Below, piece after piece: positions 61,562 through 64,000 of a stretch of 64,000 nucleotides of DNA. The position numbers were made by a program, and so were the translations under genes. The stretch spans positions 310,001-374,000 of the forward strand of contig NZ_SLVV01000006.1 in NCBI RefSeq assembly GCF_004340465.1, given 5' to 3'. How positions within the stretch are numbered: position 1 is the first letter of the stretch; every line of letters begins with the position of its first letter. This DNA is from Mesobacillus foraminis. Lineage in GTDB: Bacteria > Bacillota > Bacilli > Bacillales > Cytobacillaceae. The notes beneath the pieces are model-generated. The model was not told the DNA's origin. It searched no databases and saw only the letters and a program-made list of their open reading frames with translations.

Positions 61562-62920
61562 TTAATCTGTCTTTGGTCTAATGTCCAGTTTACGGCCCGG
61601 CCAGAAATAGCCGATGAGGGCACCAGCCAGGGCCGGTAAAATCCAGCCAAGCCCAATGCTGTAGAGCGGCAAATAATTAAAGTAGAACTCTTTTACCGAT
61701 TCAAGCAGAGAGAGGGCTACTCTTGGCAAGCTTCCGGACAGTGCGCTGTAGCCATCAATGATGCTGACGAAGAAGGTCAGGAGCATGGACACTGCATACA
61801 CACTTTGCTTATTGCCGAATAAGGAAGAGCTTAGTCCCAGTAAAATGAGCACAATGGCCAGCGGGTACAGAAACATTAAGACCGGAACAGCAAATTGGAT
61901 GATATTATTAAGGCCGAAGTTTGCAATGGTAAAGGATACAAGGCAAAGAACCAGCACGAATGTTTTATAGCCGACTTTGGGAAACACATCATGGAAGAAT
62001 TCACTGCAGGATGAAATGAGCCCGATGCTGGTTTTTAGACAGGCCAGCACGATAATGATGGCAAGCAGGATAGCTCCAAAAGAACCAAAATAATGCTGGG
62101 CAACCGCTGCAAAAATCAGGCCGCCGTTATCAAATGTCCCAACGGCTGAGACGCTTGAAGCCCCCATGTACGTGATTAGACCGTAGATGAGCATCATCAG
62201 CCCCATTGCGAAAATGCCCGATTTCCAGGTTGCCTTGGCAATCGCTTTTGTTTCCGTGATGCCTTGCCCCTTAATCGCATGGATGACAACAATCCCGAAT
62301 GCGAGGGATGCAAGGGCATCCATGGTGTTATAGCCCTCTTTAAAACCGGTCATAAAGGCCAAAGAGGAATAATCTCCAGATGGTTCACCGAAGCTGCCCA
62401 TCGGCTTGACAATGGCAACGATAATTAAGATGAATAAAAACACTAAAAAGGCCGGAGTTAAATATTTGCCAATGTAATCAATGATTTTTGCAGGATTCAG
62501 CGAGAAATAATAGACAATCCCAAAAAACAGGAAGCTGAATAATCCTAGCCACAAGCCGGCATGGTCCGGGGAAATGAATGGTTCAAACCCAACCACAAAG
62601 GGGACCGTTGCCGTACGCGGAATCGCGAAGAACGGACCAATCGTCAAGTATAAGGCCATGGCGAACGTCACTCCAAACAGAGGGTGGACGCGGCTTGCCA
62701 AATCACGGAGGCCATTGCTGCCGGATAGACCGATGGCCAGGATTCCAATAAAAGGAAGTCCGATTGCCGTTACTAAAAATCCTAATAAAGCAGGCCAGAA
62801 ATTCGTGCCGGCGAGCTGACCCAGCTGAATAGGGAAAATAAGGTTCCCGGCACCGAAATAGAGCCCGAACAGCATGGTTCCAATCACTGCATACGTTGAA
62901 AAAGGTATTTTATTTTGCAT
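61562..62920 (-). CDS. brnQ: Branched-chain amino acid:cation symporter BrnQ
   Basis: 452 residues with twelve membrane segments. The N-terminal MLFGLYFGAGNLIFPIQLGQ and the IGPFFAIPRTATVPF segment are diagnostic of the LIVCS family, which imports leucine, isoleucine and valine with Na+ or H+. GGAG lies 7 nt before the ATG. A TTCAGAA core resembling part of a CodY box is at 62958-62964 in the upstream region, but the match is weak. No T-box leader was found. Confidence 0.95.
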   Translation of the reverse strand: MQNKIPFSTYAVIGTMLFGLYFGAGNLIFPIQLGQLAGTNFWPALLGFLVTAIGLPFIGILAIGLSGSNGLRDLASRVHPLFGVTFAMALYLTIGPFFAIPRTATVPFVVGFEPFISPDHAGLWLGLFSFLFFGIVYYFSLNPAKIIDYIGKYLTPAFLVFLFILIIVAIVKPMGSFGEPSGDYSSLAFMTGFKEGYNTMDALASLAFGIVVIHAIKGQGITETKAIAKATWKSGIFAMGLMMLIYGLITYMGASSVSAVGTFDNGGLIFAAVAQHYFGSFGAILLAIIIVLACLKTSIGLISSCSEFFHDVFPKVGYKTFVLVLCLVSFTIANFGLNNIIQFAVPVLMFLYPLAIVLILLGLSSSLFGNKQSVYAVSMLLTFFVSIIDGYSALSGSLPRVALSLLESVKEFYFNYLPLYSIGLGWILPALAGALIGYFWPGRKLDIRPKTD

Positions 62921-63018
62921 ATCATGCTCCTTCTGAGATGTGAAATTGAGTGCTTAGTTCTGAACAATAAAAATAATCATAACAAGGAATCTGGCGGGGG
63001 ACAATAACTTTTTTGTAT

Positions 63019-63067
63019 TAAAAAAAGGAAAATGGGCCCACCGCTCCGTCAATAAAGCTGGGCCCAT
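63019..63067 (-). terminator. Terminator between the 27-codon ORF and brnQ (minus strand)
   Basis: atgggccca and tgggcccat form a 9-bp GC-rich stem; the minus strand continues ttttcctttttt. It insulates brnQ from upstream transcription or acts as an attenuator. Confidence 0.85.
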
Positions 63068-63111
63068 GGCCTGCGGATTGAGGCTTGCAATTCTGAGGCA
63101 TTTTAGTTGTA

Positions 63112-63195
63112 TTAACCATAACCAAATAATACGGGGATCGGGGTCCGGCAAGAACAGCCGGTTGCCATGACGGTAACAAGAAGTCCGCCAGGCAT
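63112..63195 (-). CDS. Putative 27-residue peptide with its own terminator
   Basis: On the minus strand an ATG at 63195, 12 nt after GGAGG, opens a 27-codon frame starting MPGGLLVTVMATGCSCRTP and ending VLFGYG, then stop and a strong terminator. It is hydrophobic, with a C-S-C pair. A second ATG at 63199 belongs to a longer frame that would run through the terminator and is less likely. Whether the peptide is real cannot be decided here. Confidence 0.35.
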   Translation of the reverse strand: MPGGLLVTVMATGCSCRTPIPVLFGYG

Positions 63196-63440
63196 GCATA
63201 TAGGATTCCTCCATTTCGAGTGGAGAAGGATGCTCAAAAGAATTCTCCCCGTGAACAAAATGAACAAAATTATCAAAAGATTCATAATGAATTATTCATT
63301 CATTTAGTTTTTTAAGCATTAATCAACCATAATATTTAATCTCATTTGAATGTCGCTTATATTTATAACTAATATTTCAAATTGTCTAACTAATCAATTT
63401 GTAGAAATTGTAAGCGTGTTCAACTAAGAGGAGGTTTTTT

Positions 63441-64000
63441 ATGCTAGCATTGTTGGGATATTTAATGGTTGCGGTATTTATGTTTTTGATTATGACGGGC
63501 AGGCTTTCCGCCCTCATTGCGTTAATTGTCGTGCCAGTTGCCTTTGCAGTGATTGGAGGCTTTGGGTCTGAGCTGGGGCCCATGTTAATAGAAGGAATCA
63601 ATCAGTTAGCTCCTACTGGAGTAATGCTGATGTTCGCCATCCTGTATTTTGGAATCATGATCGATGCGGGGTTATTCGATCCAGTGGTTGGAGCCATATT
63701 AAAAGCAGTTAAAGGGGATCCATTAAAAATTGTGGTCGGGACTGCGATCCTTGCCCTGGTGGTTTCTCTTGACGGAGATGGGACAACCACCTATATGATC
63801 ACAATCTCGGCGATGCTTCCGCTGTATCAGCGATTGGGAATGAATCCCTTGATCCTGCCGGCGGTTGCCATCATGGGAGTTGGAGTTACCAACCTGACGC
63901 CATGGGGCGGGCCGACGGCGAGGGCGGTCAGTGCGTTAAGCCTGGACATGTCTGAAGTATTTGTTCCGCTTGTTCCTGTCATGATTGGCGGAGCAGCCTG
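63441..64000 (+). CDS. CitMHS-family metal-citrate/dicarboxylate transporter, N-terminal part (cut by window edge)
   Basis: From an ATG 6 nt after GAGGAGG the frame is open to the end of the window (186 codons). It starts MLALLGYLMVAVFMFLIMTG and continues through several membrane helices with VSLDGDGTTTYMITISAMLP and GVTNLTPWGGPTARA, both typical of CitM/CitH Mg2+- or Ca2+-citrate symporters, whose full length is about 430 residues. In B. subtilis citM is induced by CitST and repressed by CcpA; no such site is clear here. Confidence 0.88.
   Translation, partial: MLALLGYLMVAVFMFLIMTGRLSALIALIVVPVAFAVIGGFGSELGPMLIEGINQLAPTGVMLMFAILYFGIMIDAGLFDPVVGAILKAVKGDPLKIVVGTAILALVVSLDGDGTTTYMITISAMLPLYQRLGMNPLILPAVAIMGVGVTNLTPWGGPTARAVSALSLDMSEVFVPLVPVMIGGAA

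Larger units (their letters stand above)
62921..63440. other. Divergent spacer between brnQ and the CitMHS gene
   Basis: About 520 bp. It holds the brnQ promoter region, the hairpin and 27-codon ORF listed separately, and an AT-rich stretch (63290-63400) with a near-palindrome aatgaattattcatt around 63288. Confidence 0.5.

Noticed and set aside
62921-63111. T-box or riboswitch leader for brnQ
   Set aside because: No T-box consensus, specifier loop or known riboswitch core was found; only a plain terminator hairpin is present.
62954-63214. 86-residue minus-strand ORF upstream of brnQ
   Set aside because: It reads straight through the strong GC-rich terminator hairpin and its composition is not protein-like; the 27-codon frame is the better candidate.

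Overview
The window looks like a chromosomal segment of a Bacillaceae species (Bacillus, Mesobacillus or Cytobacillus-like). It has moderately low GC, strong AGGAGG-type ribosome binding sites, frequent TTG/GTG starts, rho-independent terminators with long T runs, sigma-B and CcpA-type control sites, and many genes with clear B. subtilis relatives (mel/msm operon, yfkN, yhgE, yndGHJ, rsbR, sleL/ydhD-like, brnQ). No rRNA, tRNA, CRISPR array, prophage or insertion sequence was seen.

Layout. 1-4273: a sugar-acid cluster (UxaA-type dehydratase, two SDR dehydrogenases, FAH-family hydrolase, amidohydrolase-type lactonase) that fits a non-phosphorylating L-fucose route. 4.5-6.6 kb: PAS histidine kinase and LuxR-type regulator. 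6.6-7.9 kb: a gene-free stretch with 52-bp tandem repeats. 7.9-16.5 kb: a secreted double-module nucleotidase, DUF421 membrane protein, EndoU-like RNase, sulfite-oxidase-like enzyme, secreted EEP phosphatase/nuclease and SleB-like hydrolase. 16.9-25.4 kb: melibiose/raffinose locus (LacI regulator, ABC transporter, GH4 alpha-galactosidase), ABM protein, a small membrane protein and a GH78-like rhamnosidase. 25.6-31.4 kb: a CueP lipoprotein gene with an in-frame UGA and SECIS-like hairpin, a GTP cyclohydrolase II, a 2-hydroxyacid dehydrogenase, a 13-copy 52-bp hairpin minisatellite, a NERD protein and a LysM-GH18 protein. 31.6-40.1 kb: P450, a coupled operon for a degenerate dynamin-like protein and a membrane coiled-coil protein, and an Rrf2-YhgE pair. 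40.2-45.1 kb: GH53 galactanase under a cre/promoter, AraC regulator, sigma-B-type SDR. 45.4-50.3 kb: MocR regulator/EamA exporter pair, cytoplasmic alpha-amylase and a small TTG-start protein. 50.9-55.6 kb: SRPBCC protein, yndGHJ-like operon and an RsbR-like protein without phosphorylatable threonines. 56.5-64 kb: FtsW/RodA-like protein with a prefix domain, methyltransferase, small membrane proteins, BrnQ, a 27-codon ORF and the 5' end of a CitMHS transporter.

How the genes work together. Much of the window serves use of plant-derived sugars (fucose, alpha-galactosides, rhamnosides, beta-1,4-galactan, starch), mixed with stress, envelope and spore functions. The strongest unusual signal is the cueP gene: UGA stands exactly at the first conserved copper-binding cysteine, and a 7-bp hairpin with a GGU loop starts its loop 18 nt downstream, the same distance I recall for E. 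coli fdhF. This suggests a selenocysteine-containing CueP, although a simple nonsense mutation cannot be excluded. The second strong feature is a set of intergenic minisatellites, most with 52-bp or 21-bp periods, one family occurring at two loci 51 kb apart.
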